A DNA stretch of 64,000 nt from Anseranas semipalmata (lineage: Eukaryota; Chordata; Aves; Anseriformes; Anseranatidae): positions 1,548 to 65,547 of the forward strand of contig VXAA01001306.1 in NCBI GenBank assembly GCA_013399115.1, read 5' to 3'. Each line of letters starts with the position of its first letter. The first letter of the stretch is position 1. Positions 37,421-49,877 of this stretch are shown here, piece after piece. The position numbers and the translations under genes were made by a program. The notes under the pieces are model-generated. The model made no database searches. It was given only the letters and a program-made list of their open reading frames with translations, and was not told the origin of the DNA.

Positions 37421-38519
37421 GATACCCAATTTGACACTCATGAGTTCAGAGTCTGAATATTATGTTTTTAAACTGACCGGAGTTACGTAGATTTCAGTTA
37501 CCGTTTTTTTGCAGCAGAGAAATACAGAAGCAATGTGGAACTCATTCTGAGACCGTGTGGGGAATCCAGAGACTCCCAATCCTTTCTGAAGAGGATTATC
37601 TGCATCCTCGTTCCCCTCTGCAGGGACAACGACAGACGCTGCTGCCATCAGGCTGTCTCCAATGCCCGTCACATCCAACAGACAAGTTCCCTGCTGACAC
37701 AACTCCATTAAAACCAAAGAACTTTCCTCACCGGAGATTATAGTCCTAAAACTGTTTGCAAAGATTTCCCCAGAGAAAGAGCACAGATTGACCTTCAAAA
37801 GAAATTAAAGCCTTAGCCATTGATCAGCAATATCTGAAATCCAACAGCTGTATGCTCAGGGAGGACCAACACTTGGAAAAACAGTCCCATGTACCCTACA
37901 GAAAAAATCACGCCTAAACACAAGCACACGTGGTTTTATGCTTAGTCCTCAGAGAGAGTACTGGCAGGTGCGGTGTTTCTGAATACACACCTGTTTGTTT
38001 CTAAGGTCTTACACTAACTGAAGAGCCCACAGTAGACAAGCTATATAAAGATATGGGTACTCACTTGATTACTCAAACTACATTAAGTACACTGCCCAAA
38101 CACTTTAAAAAAAAAAAAAAAGAACTGAAGTGACACAGCATTCTAGTTAGGAAACTTCACCTGCAAAATTCAGGTTCCTGCATTTAAAGTAATTCACATT
38201 AACTTCTCCTGTGGTTTAACTTTCCCTACTATCTCTGCATACACATGCCTTAAGCATACAGTGAAGGGAAATCAAACCTAGAGCTTTTTTTCTTCCCAGC
38301 TTCCCCCTTCCTGATGTAATTTGCAATGAAACCAAGACCCTCTGTAGTTCACCGAAACTGCCACAGTTGCATCAGGGATTTATTTGCAACCTCATGTTTA
38401 CTTTAACACAGTAACATGTGGAACCAGATATGTAAGAAGAAAAGGCTACAAAAAATAAACATCTGGTAAAAAAACGGAGGAGACAGGAGAGCTCAGTGCC
38501 TTGCACACATCCTGAGCTG

Positions 38520-39180
38520 CTAACAGCTAGGTTTGCAGTTACGGTGGACAGGCTGCACCAGGGTTAGCTGGAATCCATCCCTGGGAAATTTTCCGAGTGC
38601 TGTCAACAGCACGCCTGGGCTGGATCTTATTTTAGCCAACCAGCTTAACCAGCGTCTGTCTGAAGCCCGAAAGGCTGCACCCTCCTCCCCTCCCATCACG
38701 CCTCCCTCCCGAGGCCAAGAGGGAGAAGACCGTCCCCACATCTGCCACCGATTACAGGACAACCCCGTCCCCGGGTGAGCGGGGAGGACACAACACATGG
38801 GGAGCTATGCCCGGGGACCAGAAAATTCACTATGCAGGTAAGAACCTTGCTGCTCAGGTTGAACAAGCACAATGTCTTTGCTGTGTACTGACAAATAGCC
38901 TGGCTAGCTGTTGGTTTTGGATTTCCAAGTGTTTGCTGATTTTAGTCTGTTTGAAATACTATTAACAATACCAGATGCTGGGGACTTGGCATGATTTACC
39001 AAATGGACGCACTTCCCCTGCGAGACAAGCAACAGAAACGCTGCCCCTCCAAGCAAAACTCTGCTGCTGAGACCCAGCAGGCCGGGCCAAGCCCCGTCAG
39101 CCCTGTCCCCAGCCGCTGCCCCTTGCCAGGGCAAGGCCGAGCCGAAGGAAAAGCCCTTCCTGCCAGCGCTCACGTTAGCA
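38520..39180. other. Two modest GC-rich patches
   Basis: GC-rich stretches lie at about 38530-38790 and 39040-39175, with fewer CpGs than the stronger islands. Frames are open on both strands, with no recognised product. Confidence 0.3.
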
Positions 39181-40120
39181 GGTCAGATCCAGCAAATATT
39201 TGCTGAGAGATGAGGGAAAGAGATCTGGTATTCTGAGGGGTCGCTGGCTGACCATTCAAAGCCTCAGCGGACTAGGTACTTACCAATTAAGTATAAGCCA
39301 ACCTTGCATTTGTTTAAAAAATATGAAAGAAGCTTTGGTAAAATAAGAAATGTTTTTGCGTATCTTGGCCCATGCAATGATGTGTATTTTACAGCTAAAA
39401 AAAAAAGAAGAGAGAAGAACCACTTTTTAGGCAAAAAAAGTGAAATCCTCTTTGCAGTTACTTTTAAAAGCAGTTTTGACAAACTGAAAAATGTTTCCTT
39501 TCTGAATGTTCCCTTCTCTTTCAGTAGCACAGAGCTAGGAAGACAGGGGGAACAGAGAAGCTTTTTCCACCCATTTTTTCTAAGACTTTTGATCACTTGG
39601 AACATATAGCAATAGGAAAATCGGGCAGTTCATGTCCAGGAAGGAGATGCGTTTGCATCAGCCAGTGGCAGCAGCCTGCGGGAGCCGCTGTATGAAATGC
39701 GCCTGAAACGTATGCAGTATGTGAAAAGAGATTTGGGTCAGCAGCAGTCATCTGGCCTGCATCTATGCCCACAGCAAGGACATTCAGAGAAGTCATTTAC
39801 AGCAGAAAATATGCCTGAACAGGGCTGAGGAGCACTGTCAGCAGCGTTTTATGCTTTTTCATTACCTATTTAGGCACTGGCTGGGATGAGAACCCAAGCC
39901 TATGTCTACGTTCTTGGGTGGTATTTTCAGTCTGATCTGGAAACACATTTTCTTAAAGCTAGCTCAGATGAGTTTATGAAAATTGCAGTCACTCAGAGCT
40001 TATTGTTAAGGTCTTTTAGAAAAGGCCTTCAAATGGTTTGTTGGTTCTCTTTGATTTTTACAGAAAGAGGTGTCTCATCCACTTTGGTTCTCCTGCAGAT
40101 CCCATTGGCCAGCCATGATA

Positions 40121-40180
40121 ACCCTGCCAACGTGACGCCAAACAGCTTTCCGCCTCAGTTTCACCTTTGTAAATTTGGGC
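40121..40180 (+). repeat. MIR/CORE-SINE-like relic
   Basis: CCGCCTCAGTTTCACCTTTG followed by TAAATTTGGG resembles the conserved 3' half of MIR-type SINEs (..CTCTGAGCCTCAGTTTCC.CATCTGTAAAATGGG), and the preceding CCTGCCAACGTGACG fits the CTTGGGCAAGTCAC part loosely. Such amniote-wide SINE relics are rare but known in birds. Confidence 0.4.
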
Positions 40181-41537
40181 AAAAAATCTCCTTAGTATTT
40201 CTCCAGTGAATGAAACCCTGCAACTCCAACGGTTCTCTCTATACTACTTGATTGCCATGTAGCAAGGCCTTAATCAATAATCAAAACAACAGCTTTGAAT
40301 GCATACAAATCACGTCAGTCCACTTCACTACAACTATAAGCTGTAGTTTATTTTTGAGCTGATAAACATTTCCCAACAGATTACGTGTTAGTGACACCAC
40401 TGCAGATAAAACAAGCTACCTTTACCCCGCGTTGCTTCCAGATGCTCAACAAAGTCTTAGTTACCTTTATGGATAGCCTGGGCATGTTATCTCTGCACCT
40501 GTATGAATGATTTAACATACAGTGCTGTACGTTCAGCTTCACTGGTATGTAAGATATTACTCTTGAATATGCAGTCAAAATTTTTGATCAAAGCATAAAC
40601 AGAATGAGAGATCAACAGCTTCCATGCGGTTCTGCAGCTGGGTTTATTTAGCAGTTGCAGAGATTGTGTAGGAGTTTTCACTTTTTCCAATATAACCATT
40701 TCAGACTGTATTTTCTCTCTATATCGAAGATTTATTCCAGGTTGTTTATTTGTTTTACACCTCTGAACCAGACACAACGTATGGAATGAAAATAAGTTCT
40801 GGGAAAGTCCTGCTGTTGGAAGAATATGGTGATCTCAGAAGAGTGATGTGTAGCCTTGTCATTTTGCCATATAGATATTATAGCCATAATTTCTTTGATG
40901 AAGCCAGAGAAAGATGCTACTGGTAAATCAGATTACAGGTTTGTAGACTTCATTTGGACAAAAATAAATAATAATAAAAAGCCACTACTTTCTCTTCCAA
41001 AGAAAGACATATATATATTGCTAGAGATAAAGCAACTCGTAAGATAATGCATTAGCAAAGCAGCAAGCACAATCCTGGTTAATGCACTATGTAATACCAA
41101 TGGGAAAGGACTGGGATATGGGAAGATGTTAACTTACAGCTAGATCTGACTGAAGATGATAGAGAGCCATACAGACGACAGATCTGAGGGACTTCAAAAC
41201 AGGATTCAAGCAGAGTCGGTTCAGTCCCATTTTGGAGCCATTAGTGTCTTTGTTTCCAGCAGCTTCTGCCCTTCCCTCTCCATTCACACAGAGGCTGGAA
41301 GGCAGGGACTATTTTAACTTTCTTGACTGCAGAAGAATAACATGGAAGAATTTCCTCTCAAATAAAAGGACCTGAATTTTAAGATCTCAGTCAGGCTGCT
41401 TTGTTTATAAGAACTACTAACGACCGAGTAAATCCCTGGCTCTGCATACATGCACGGAGAAACTAGAGCTGCTTCTTATATACCTCGGGAAGAGGAGGAC
41501 AGGAGGCAGGGTTACAGCAGGAATCAAGCAGGTAATG

Positions 41538-41586
41538 CAAAAACAAAACAAAACAAAAAAACAAAAACAAACCAAATCAAAAAACC
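41538..41586. repeat. (CAAAA)n low-complexity tract
   Basis: About 50 bp of CAAAA/CAAAAA units, an A-rich microsatellite. No element is recognised next to it. Confidence 0.85.
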
Positions 41587-44500
41587 CCGCACAGCAACAC
41601 ACACTCAGTCCCTCTGATTTCCCACTGCTGTAAGAAGAGTCAAAGCCACGACACAGCAGTCCCACAGCACGACTAACAACAAACCTTTTAATTGCAGGTT
41701 GAGCCTCTGCTCTGTTAGTGCAAAGAAAGATCTAGAACACGTGTTTTGGCCAGCCTGTACTTGCAGGACACTAACCGAAAGCATCTCTGCTTCAGACGAA
41801 TATAGCTGTATGCAAGACCCTCCTCAAGGCATCTCTACACAGAGCTGTAAGATCTTTGCTCATGAATGCAAGACATGCAGTTTTCTGCAGCATATGGTAA
41901 TGAATGAAAATTTAATGGTAATCAAATCAAACCCAAGTGTTTTACAGAAAATCCCAAATTTTTATTTTCTTGGAAGCCTCTGAGCAGTGGCAGCCTCTCT
42001 CCCTCACCTGTAGCTGAGGTCTCAGCAGCGAAAACATCCCCGCGTGCAGGGCTGGCTTCCACCCTTGACAGCCTGACAAGGGTGGGTACGTGCTTCTGTC
42101 CAAGGACTGCACTCCTCTCCCTGGGCCAGACAGATACTTGGAAAAGAAAAGGAAACTTCATATTCTCACCACACCCCATTTCCATGAAAAACTAAGCTGC
42201 CAAGCAGAGCTCTAAGAAGAAGCTTTGCATAGAGTATACAAAAGGAAAAAAAATCAGTATGGTTTCCTCATTGCGATGAGTTAATAAAAATACACTGTAC
42301 TATATAGGGTGCTACTTAGTTCAGTATCTTATTATTTTAAAAAATAATAAAAATCCATGGCTTCTTTTGGAAGCTGTCCATATTTTTCTACAAACATGAC
42401 TTATAGTTTGTAGTTTCCAATTGAAAATACTCTGACAAGGACCTCATTTTCTAGGTAGGTTCTCATACCTTTCTGAAAAACTCTGTAAGGTGTTTCAGAT
42501 AGGAGTTCTAGGGATGTCCATGGAGTGGACAGTTGTCTCCAGTAAAGGTGTGAACTGTAAGGGAAAGGAGATGATAATCCATTCCCATGGAACAGCAAAT
42601 GCATTGGCAACAGACAGAAAGGACAGAGTGGAGAAGAGCCCCATGCCCTATACCATGGTACAGGCCAACTCATCCGTGACTGTTCTTCTGCTCATGAAGA
42701 CCTGTCTCCATGTAGTTTTCCTATGTTTTACTTGAAGTATTCGTTGTCTAACTTGAGGAGGTGATTTCTAATCTTGCCCACAATTAGTCTGTATATTAAA
42801 ACAGCCAGTAGAGAGGAAAGTCAGCACAAGCATGCTACCTCTGTTGGAGACAGCTTAAGACAACCCTACCATCTACCAAGCTTTGAGGTTAAAACCTGAA
42901 CACAGACAATCCAGGCATTTTTCTAGCAATGCCATTCTGTTCTGATTAGACTCTGAGATTCCCCTCCATCCCCACTGTAGTATCTCCCTTCACAGGCTCT
43001 AAAGAAAATCCATGGGAGCCTTTCCTCCACCTGATACAACCGGTGCCCTTCCAACTCCTGCGATGCCAGTCGATCTCACAGATCAAGGTGACAAACTTCC
43101 ACCTTCTGCAGAGAACAGTATTTTGGGATGGCAAGGAATGCATTGCAAAGACATGAGACAAAGAGAAAACAACCTACAACACCGTGTAGCAACAAGCTAA
43201 TATCAGCTTAGGCCTACTTGCAGGTAGCATGAAATAATTGTGTTCACAGCCACATTGTTATCTTTAGGTAGAATCTTAATGAAACAAAGTTTGTGGGAAA
43301 AGGTAGTATCTTTGATCAGAATAAATGATGAAGCTGGAAAAAAAATACAAGTTTTCAAGCACATAAGGCTTTCTTTGGGTTTGAAATAGGTAAAAGAACA
43401 CAAGTAAGCTTAGGATAAACCCCAGGTTAGCTGTGGAAGGGATATGTGTACATGACCACTTACGTTGTTTTCTTTTTGAGCTCACATAAAAACTGACCTC
43501 AGTACAAAGTTTTCACAGGGACAAGTGAAAAACCACAACAAGCTCTCTGGAACCAAAACTCCATAAACTCCAGGGTTATTGTAACTATCTTTCTGGCTTT
43601 TTGTGACTAGAGCACATGGCGTATCCCCTGCCAAACTTCCTGTTGTTCTAAGTAGAAGGTCAAAGTGCTTAGTAAGAAAAGACCTAGCAGATGTGCTTTT
43701 GTCAAAATTGCATTTTTGATCTGGCCATTGGTTTTAGGAATGCCATTCTAATTACTTCATAAAACTTCACTAAGTTTTAATTCTAATTGTGCTTCCAATA
43801 ATTTACTTCCAGCCATGTTTGTAATTAGTTTGAGATGTAAAAAAATATTCCCTAAAATCCCTTCTCAGACAACAAAACATCTTCAAAATGTAGCACATAC
43901 CTTACCACAAAAATCTCTGTGATACTAGCTCTTACAAATCGTGTTTCTTTGAGACAGACAGAGACAGATTGCAGAAAGAACTCACCCTGAATTCCTGAGA
44001 ACCTGGAACCACAGCTTCACACCCAACCTTCATCTTGATCTGGTATATAGCACTGCTATTCTAGCTACAAATCCAGCCAGTTTTCAGAGGTGTGACCCAT
44101 CCTCCTCTTTGCCAGCCAAAACCACTTCCTGCTCCAGGTGCACTCTCTCATGCAGCTGTAAGAACAAACCCTTGGAAGGCAAATCATCTTGCCATGAGGA
44201 CCATCCTTCCCAGCTGATTTCAGTTGCATTAGCAAGCCCAATTAACTCTTATTATTCTTCTCCAAGGCTCTCTCAGGTCAATTCCCGATTTTCATCGAGT
44301 TATCACATCCCCATTCTGGTTCGCATAGTTTCAGGGACTCCTTTGCCTATCGGGTATCATTTCTGATTTCTCACCCTGCAATGCCTGAAGTTCTCTTCCA
44401 GCAGCAGCCACCTGGACTCTCCAGAGCTTTGACACACAGCAAATTAAAACAGTGGTGTAATGGCTCTTTCCCCAAACCCGACAACGTGCTACCTAGATAA

Positions 44501-45304
44501 GAGCCTACTTCGCTTATGCCTAGAGCAGGATTCAAATATTCCCTTCTTATAGATTCATTTTTACAGGCAGGGATTCTCAGAAGCAGCACAGAATCTCCAT
44601 TGGCAAATGATTCTTTTTTAGCTATACAAATGTAGCTGTCAGCTTGCAGAGATACGGTTTTAAAAAGCAAGGAGAGGAATGATCTTAGTCCCATGGGTCT
44701 GCGTGGGGAACACGGGCACTGGCAAACTGTTCACAAGGCAAATGAGTGGAACAGTCAAGCCCAGAAATTTTAAAAAGTTTGAGGAAACCTGCCTGGACAT
44801 GACATACTAGTTGAAACCTGCTCTCTCAAGCTCTCCTTTTGTTTTCAGCAGGTCCTGCCACAGTGCACTGGGGGCCTCAGTCGACCCCCTTTCAGATGCT
44901 CACCATCCAGGTCCTGCTCTTCCGCTTGTGCCAGGACAACTGAACATCAAACGTACGTTGGTGTGTCAGCGCGGTTCTGCTAAAAGCCCTGCTCCTTTTC
45001 TTTACCATGCAGTACAGCACGGAGGGAAGAGCATATGGTCCTTGGTTTGCAGCAGAGAGGCTCCTCTCCCTTCAGGGACGCCCGTCTGGCAGACAGTCTC
45101 TCTTTTCAGATACGGTTTTTCTGGAAGCGATTATCTCTGATTACCCCAGAAGTACCTGATGCTACATTTTGGTAACGAATGCTCAATTTATCCTCTGAAT
45201 AGGGCATGACTCTCCTCAGCTTAAATGCAGAGGATTTCATGACATTCTGCATCCTCCTCTTTCAGATCCTTACCTCACACGAGCACTACTGGTTTGCTTG
45301 CTGC

Positions 45305-45380
45305 CACCACTATATAAATAGTAAAGAGAGAGAGCTCTGAGGAGCATCCTGGAGAGCTCAGAAGCTTCTCAAGGGTAAGA
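45305..45380 (+). promoter_or_regulatory. TATA-box core promoter candidate with ~35-bp first exon and splice donor
   Basis: CTATATAAATAG at 45310-45321 is a strong TATA box. Transcription would start about 30 bp downstream, near 45340. A consensus donor, AGG|GTAAGA, lies at 45374/45375. This would define a non-coding first exon of about 35 bases with no ATG, in which GAGAGCTC is partly repeated. Short untranslated first exons behind TATA boxes are common in tissue-restricted vertebrate genes. No downstream coding exon could be recognised in the remaining 18.6 kb, so the target may lie outside the window or be a lncRNA. No initiator element is obvious. Confidence 0.35.
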
Positions 45381-46849
45381 GCACAATTAATAACCGTATC
45401 ATGTCAACTAATATTCTGGGGAACTTGGATGCTTTTTAAAAGGCAGCCTGGAGTCCGCAAGTCATATTGATATGTTGCCATTTTGGCACTAATTGATGAT
45501 CTGTCTGAAAAGAACAAAGCTGCTGCTTTGGTTTTGGTCTCGAGACTGACCACAAACGTTCATGTCCCAAGCCTGCAGGATTTTATTTAGTAACAGAAAT
45601 ACTTTTATTACAGCGGTGCCAAGAAGTCAGACTGAAACCATACTGTACTCAAGACACTGCACAGAGGGAAGAGTACAAATAGCCAGAAAAAGAGAGAGAT
45701 GAGGCAAATTACCATTTGGTAAAGCAACGAGTGAAAGAGCACAAGGCTGGTCAGCAGAGCCAGTTAAAGCACTGACAGCTTTTCCCTGTTGTGCTTGTTC
45801 TCTGCCAGAGCCACTTGTGATGTTTTTCGGGGCCTTACCTGGCTTAACAAGCTGCCTTCTTTATTCTTCTGCCTCCCTGGGAAGAACAGACAGTCTAGAT
45901 TTCTATAGGATGAAGGAAGTTGAGAAAAGCTTTCAATTGGGAGTGGGGAAAAGAGAGAGAGGGACAAAGTCCACTTTGGGGTGCAGACAAAGAATTTGGA
46001 AAGCCCCATATGCTCTCCCCTCTGCCCCTTCTGTGGCTCCATCTGTCCCACACCCTCCCTTCTGCAGAGGAGAGGCCATTCCAGTGTCATTTTCAGACAG
46101 GAGCAGGACAGACATCCCTGGAGTTGCACAAGAGCAGAGACACTAAACGATGCTGAGGAGAACGTGAGCAGGGATATATGATGTGGGTATTCTGGAGCTG
46201 GGGAAATGGAAGAAGATCCACACTATGAGGCAGCTTTTTAGGTAAATCTCTGTAAGATGATCTTGTCTGAGTTCACTTGGGGAAATTCCAGCAGCATAGC
46301 CCAAATCAATTTATGCTTTACATTTCAGAGAGCTGGCAACAGGAAAAGCCTTGCAGTGTGTGTGTGTAGCAATTTCAAAAGTCAAGCAGCCAGCCCAAAC
46401 CAGACTCACAGCTACTGGGCCCCTCATCATCTTGGTGTGGGAGCTCTGACGGAGGGCTCTGACACGTGGGTGTGCTACCAGCTTGCCAGTTATAGGGTCA
46501 GTTGCTGAGCCCATACACTACACCCAGACTGCACTTAGATGTGCCCGGGTATGGGGAGCAGCAGAGCTGCACTTGCGTGGCTTCTTACCCGAACACAGCA
46601 CTGGTCCAGCAAGGTAGCTTGGTACCTCTGCCATAACACTGGATATAAGTGAGTTTGTAATTTCAGAGTTCAAGCACTAGAAAAGACATGATATGCTCTT
46701 ATTCTTTAAGTAAGACTTAAAAAAAAAAAATCACTTTAAGCAACAAGGCAAATTTGATAGAAGTTTGATGGAAGTGCTTTTCCCAAGCCCTTACAGCCCT
46801 CCATAGCAATCGGAACGGGATATTCCCGTGCATTCTTGCTGCTTTGGAC

Positions 46850-47315
46850 AAAGCTGGGTAGGTCGCCTGTCGAGCAGCTTCCCACACAGCACCCTCGCTT
46901 CCGCAGGGGACAAGCAGGAGTGGCAGCCAGCGAACCAGGGAGAAGATCTGAAGGAGATCAGCAGGACACCGCAGGATTATATTATTATGCCAGCCCAGTC
47001 ATTCAGCCGAATACATGTTAAATTCAGCAGCTGGCTCGCGGCCAACCTTCTATTTCTCCTCAAGCCTGAACAGCCACCAGCGGGCTTGCACACAATTGCC
47101 CCTGCACCAGGCAGGCCGGTGCTGTCTGCGCGCGCGCGCGCGCGCTGCCGGGGCTTCCTCTGTACTGCACACAGCCCTCGCCTGAACGACGGCATCTGCC
47201 AGAGAGCAGCGCGAGCCGCGTCCGAGGAGCTGCTCCTGCTCTCCCCCACCCGAGGACAGGAGGTTTGCCTCCAACTGCACCGGAGGGAGGATCGGGCCCC
47301 CTTGCAGAACAAGCG
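46850..47315 (+). promoter_or_regulatory. CpG-rich block with a 170-codon open frame
   Basis: About 460 bp with roughly two dozen or more CpGs. A plus-strand frame runs from about 46828 to a TGA at 47338-47340 without an ATG at its 5' end; internal ATGs exist (for example 46987). Two other minus-strand frames (118 and 87 codons) are open over the same bases, so the openness is explained by composition. The frame reads through the alternating GC tract as repeated Ala-Arg. No domain is recognised. I favour a regulatory CpG island over a gene. Confidence 0.35.
47128..47145. repeat. (GC)9 dinucleotide tract, Z-DNA-prone
   Basis: Eighteen uninterrupted alternating G and C. Such tracts are the best Z-DNA formers and are unusual in vertebrate genomes because methylated CpGs decay. 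Confidence 0.95.
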
Positions 47316-47340
47316 CCTACCAATTAGTGACACTTACTGA

Positions 47341-47510
47341 TCCTATCTGTGGAGAATCATTATGAAAAATGCAAAGCATTATGCAGCCACTATTAATCTT
47401 CTGCTTTTGTTGCATTTACTCATGGTTTATGGCCCTCCAAGGAGGATAAATGATCAAGGCATGTACTCACATTGTTACTTGTCTATTTGTCTGTGCAACA
47501 ATACATGTGC
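47341..47510. other. Conserved-element-like AT-rich segment beside the CpG block
   Basis: Immediately after the CpG block comes a non-repetitive, homeodomain-word-rich segment (CACTATTAATCTTC, GGTTTATGGCC, ATAAATGATCAAGG). A CpG block next to such a segment resembles developmental enhancers or promoters. Conservation is assumed, not shown. Confidence 0.25.
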
Positions 47511-48379
47511 TCAGCACTAAGTAGAAGTTATTTTTCATGGGGAATGCAGCTTTAAGGCTTTTCAAGGTCAGAAGGCTTTGAGAGAAAAAAAACTTGCAAG
47601 TGACTCCAGCTCATTTGCTGCCAGCTCTTCCTTTTAAAGTTACAACCCACACAAGACCATAAGTGGGCTAAGACTCGAGGAGGAACGGCCACAGGAGTGC
47701 TTGTGTGTTTTTGGCTTTTGCTAGGGTACAGTATGGCACACAGCTGTGTCAGTATGCCTGATAAGGTCACTGCCGCCAAACAACAATTCTTGTTTCGATG
47801 TATTTAACATAGGTGGAAGACGTGGTTCCTCCCTGCACTTGTAATGTTCAAATCTCTCCTCTCTGGCTTATACAGCTCATTATGAGCAAGAACAGTTCGG
47901 TCCAGTTTTGTTCATGGTAGCAGGGATATATTTCTCCAGGTTAAGTTCTAGCAAATTCAGGCCGTTGTACATTTACAGTGATGTGTAACTAGTCAGCAGA
48001 CACTAACAAATAGCACTAAGAAATGCTCTTTGGCACTGCATGGCTCTGTGCAAGAATGGCCATTTCCATTGTGAACACAGAGTACTTAAAATAATATTAG
48101 TCCAAAACTGGGAAAGCAAAAGCAATATAAATATTTTAGTAGCTGGTACAGAAACTAAATTCTAGCTAAAATGATCAGATTTCCATGTTTACTTTGAAAA
48201 CATACAGACGTAAGTGTAAACTTTTTATAAGTTTTTACTCAAAATATAGAAATGTGATATAGTAGGGATGGCACTCTGCAATTTGAAAGACTATAAAGAT
48301 TAGAAGCGGTATTTTTCATCAAATAGTCACATGGCAAAGCACAGCATTTGTCCCTTTCCTACTCAGAGAAACAGAGGCT

Positions 48380-48450
48380 GAACCTGGTCCAAAGTCAACT
48401 GTGTCAATGCAAGTCTTCCCAGTGACTTCCACAGCTTTTGGGTCTGGCCT
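48380..48450. repeat. Trace of an ancient amniote repeat
   Basis: CCTGGTCCAAAGTCAACTG, then CCCAGTGACTTCCACAGCTT and TTGGGTCTGGCC resemble the relic repeat whose typical text is CTGATCC..AAAGTCA.TGG..CCATTGACTTCAATGGGCTTTGGATCAGGCC. Divergence is high. Confidence 0.4.
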
Positions 48451-49260
48451 GCTATCCTCAAAAGACTATAAATACAAAACATGGCTTCAGCACCATGTCA
48501 CACAAAACAGGCAAGTAAAACATGCTGCCAAAGTAGATATCAGGTAATGCCAAACATCTGCTGCTTGAATCCCCCAAACAAAGCTCCATTCATGCAGAGG
48601 GTAGTATCAAATATTTATAAAACACATAGTCACAGAGGAACTCAGATTCACACCTCCTGATTATCTTTTGTTCTTGTATTTCTTCCTCTCTAAGTCAACC
48701 AAAAAGAGCAAGAGAAATCTGAGAAGATGAATTTTCCCCAGACACTTGTTTAAATGTATTCTTTAAAATAGTTTTGTTTCCAGAGAACTGTTCAGATTGT
48801 TCACATTTGCATGTATCAGATTCACTGAGTCATTTCCACTGGTGGATCTAGCAGTCATTAAGTTAAAGCAATCTAATCTCAGTAACACAAGATGTGCAAA
48901 GAGCAAAGCTGGTTAAGTATTTGACAATAAATATTCAGACATGATGGAGGACACAGAAAAATATTTTCAGACTACTTAATGACATGATTCAATGCACCTT
49001 ACCAGGTGATAAATGACCACTGTTTGCATAGCAGGTGGTTCGCAGGATATTACCAATGCTGCGCCATGAATACTGTATTGCTAACAGTAAATGTTTTGAC
49101 ATAAAACCATACGTTTATATATAAATCAGACACTACACTCTCAATTATCCACACTGCTAATGGTTCAATCTTTTTAATTGTAGTGAATGGTACCTTGATC
49201 AAGTGTTTTGTCTTTTATAAATCAGAACGGTTCATTTAATACCTCCTTGGGCAATTCATT

Positions 49261-49306
49261 TACCTTAGTGGAAGTACAGAGATGTGAAAACAGTAGAATT
49301 TGGCCT
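49261..49306. repeat. Weak trace of an ancient amniote repeat
   Basis: GTGGAAGTACAGAGATGTGA followed by AAACAGTAGAATTTGGCC resembles the relic form GGAGTTACA..TGTAAAACTG..AGAATTTGGCCC. It is short and diverged, so this is a tentative call. Confidence 0.25.
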
Positions 49307-49631
49307 ATAATGTTCAGAAATGAAGGATTTATCTTAACTGAAAGTGTTCCCTCCTCCAGCTTCATTTATAGCAGGTGCTGGCACTGATACGTTGTCTTTC
49401 CAGAGACTCTATGGATACCTATAAGCTTTATTTTATATTGTTTGTTACAAAGGTGTAAGGCAAGAGAATCTACCAAGTAGTTCTACTCACTCTTTCAAAG
49501 TTACACTGCTAAAAGCCACATAGCATTTTAGAATCTTATTTCTTTAAATATAAAAATACATTTCTATTTCATTAATTGCTATTCCTGTTTTTGATATTCT
49601 GAGTTACCTACACTTTCTCCTATTCACTCAC

Positions 49632-49877
49632 CTATAGCTTCTGTTCTTCTGGACACATGGAGAAAGGCTATTGCTTCCACGCTCTGATGACATGTCATCT
49701 TTGCTTCCAGAGATGACAACTGCCTTGACCTTTCTACCTGACACTTTGCATTGCGCTGCAAGTTCATGTAATTTGCTGTCCACTATCATTTTTGGATTGC
49801 ACATCTCTTTCCCTTCATTCCACTGAATCTCTGAGTCTGGAGCTATTTTTTTCTCCCAGATGCCCTGGCTTTTATCC
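49632..49877 (-). other. Exon-like minus-strand segment with strong splice donor
   Basis: On the minus strand an 83-codon frame with no ATG at its 5' end reads to a strong donor, AGCTATAG|GTGAGT, at 49632/49631. The frame has protein-like composition (Lys/Glu/Ser-rich, with CNPKMIVDSKLHELAAQCKV in its middle) but I do not recognise it. A TGA precedes the frame at about 49892-49894 and no good polypyrimidine tract plus AG is visible at its 5' edge. It may be a non-coding exon, a decayed exon, or chance. Confidence 0.2.

Larger units (their letters stand above)
37421..45300. other. Mostly gene-free interval
   Basis: No coding exon is recognised. It holds a 15-base A run (38107-38121), the two modest GC patches near 38.5-39.2 kb, the MIR-like relic (40121-40180) and a CAAAA tract (41538-41586). 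Confidence 0.45.

Noticed and set aside
38042..38050. TATATAAAG as another TATA promoter
   Set aside because: It lies in generally AT-rich sequence with no initiator, GC-rich flank or donor at suitable distance.
46828..47340. 170-codon plus-strand frame as a gene
   Set aside because: It has no ATG at its start, lies in GC-rich stop-poor DNA, has open frames on the opposite strand, and includes an Ala-Arg run produced by the (GC)9 tract.
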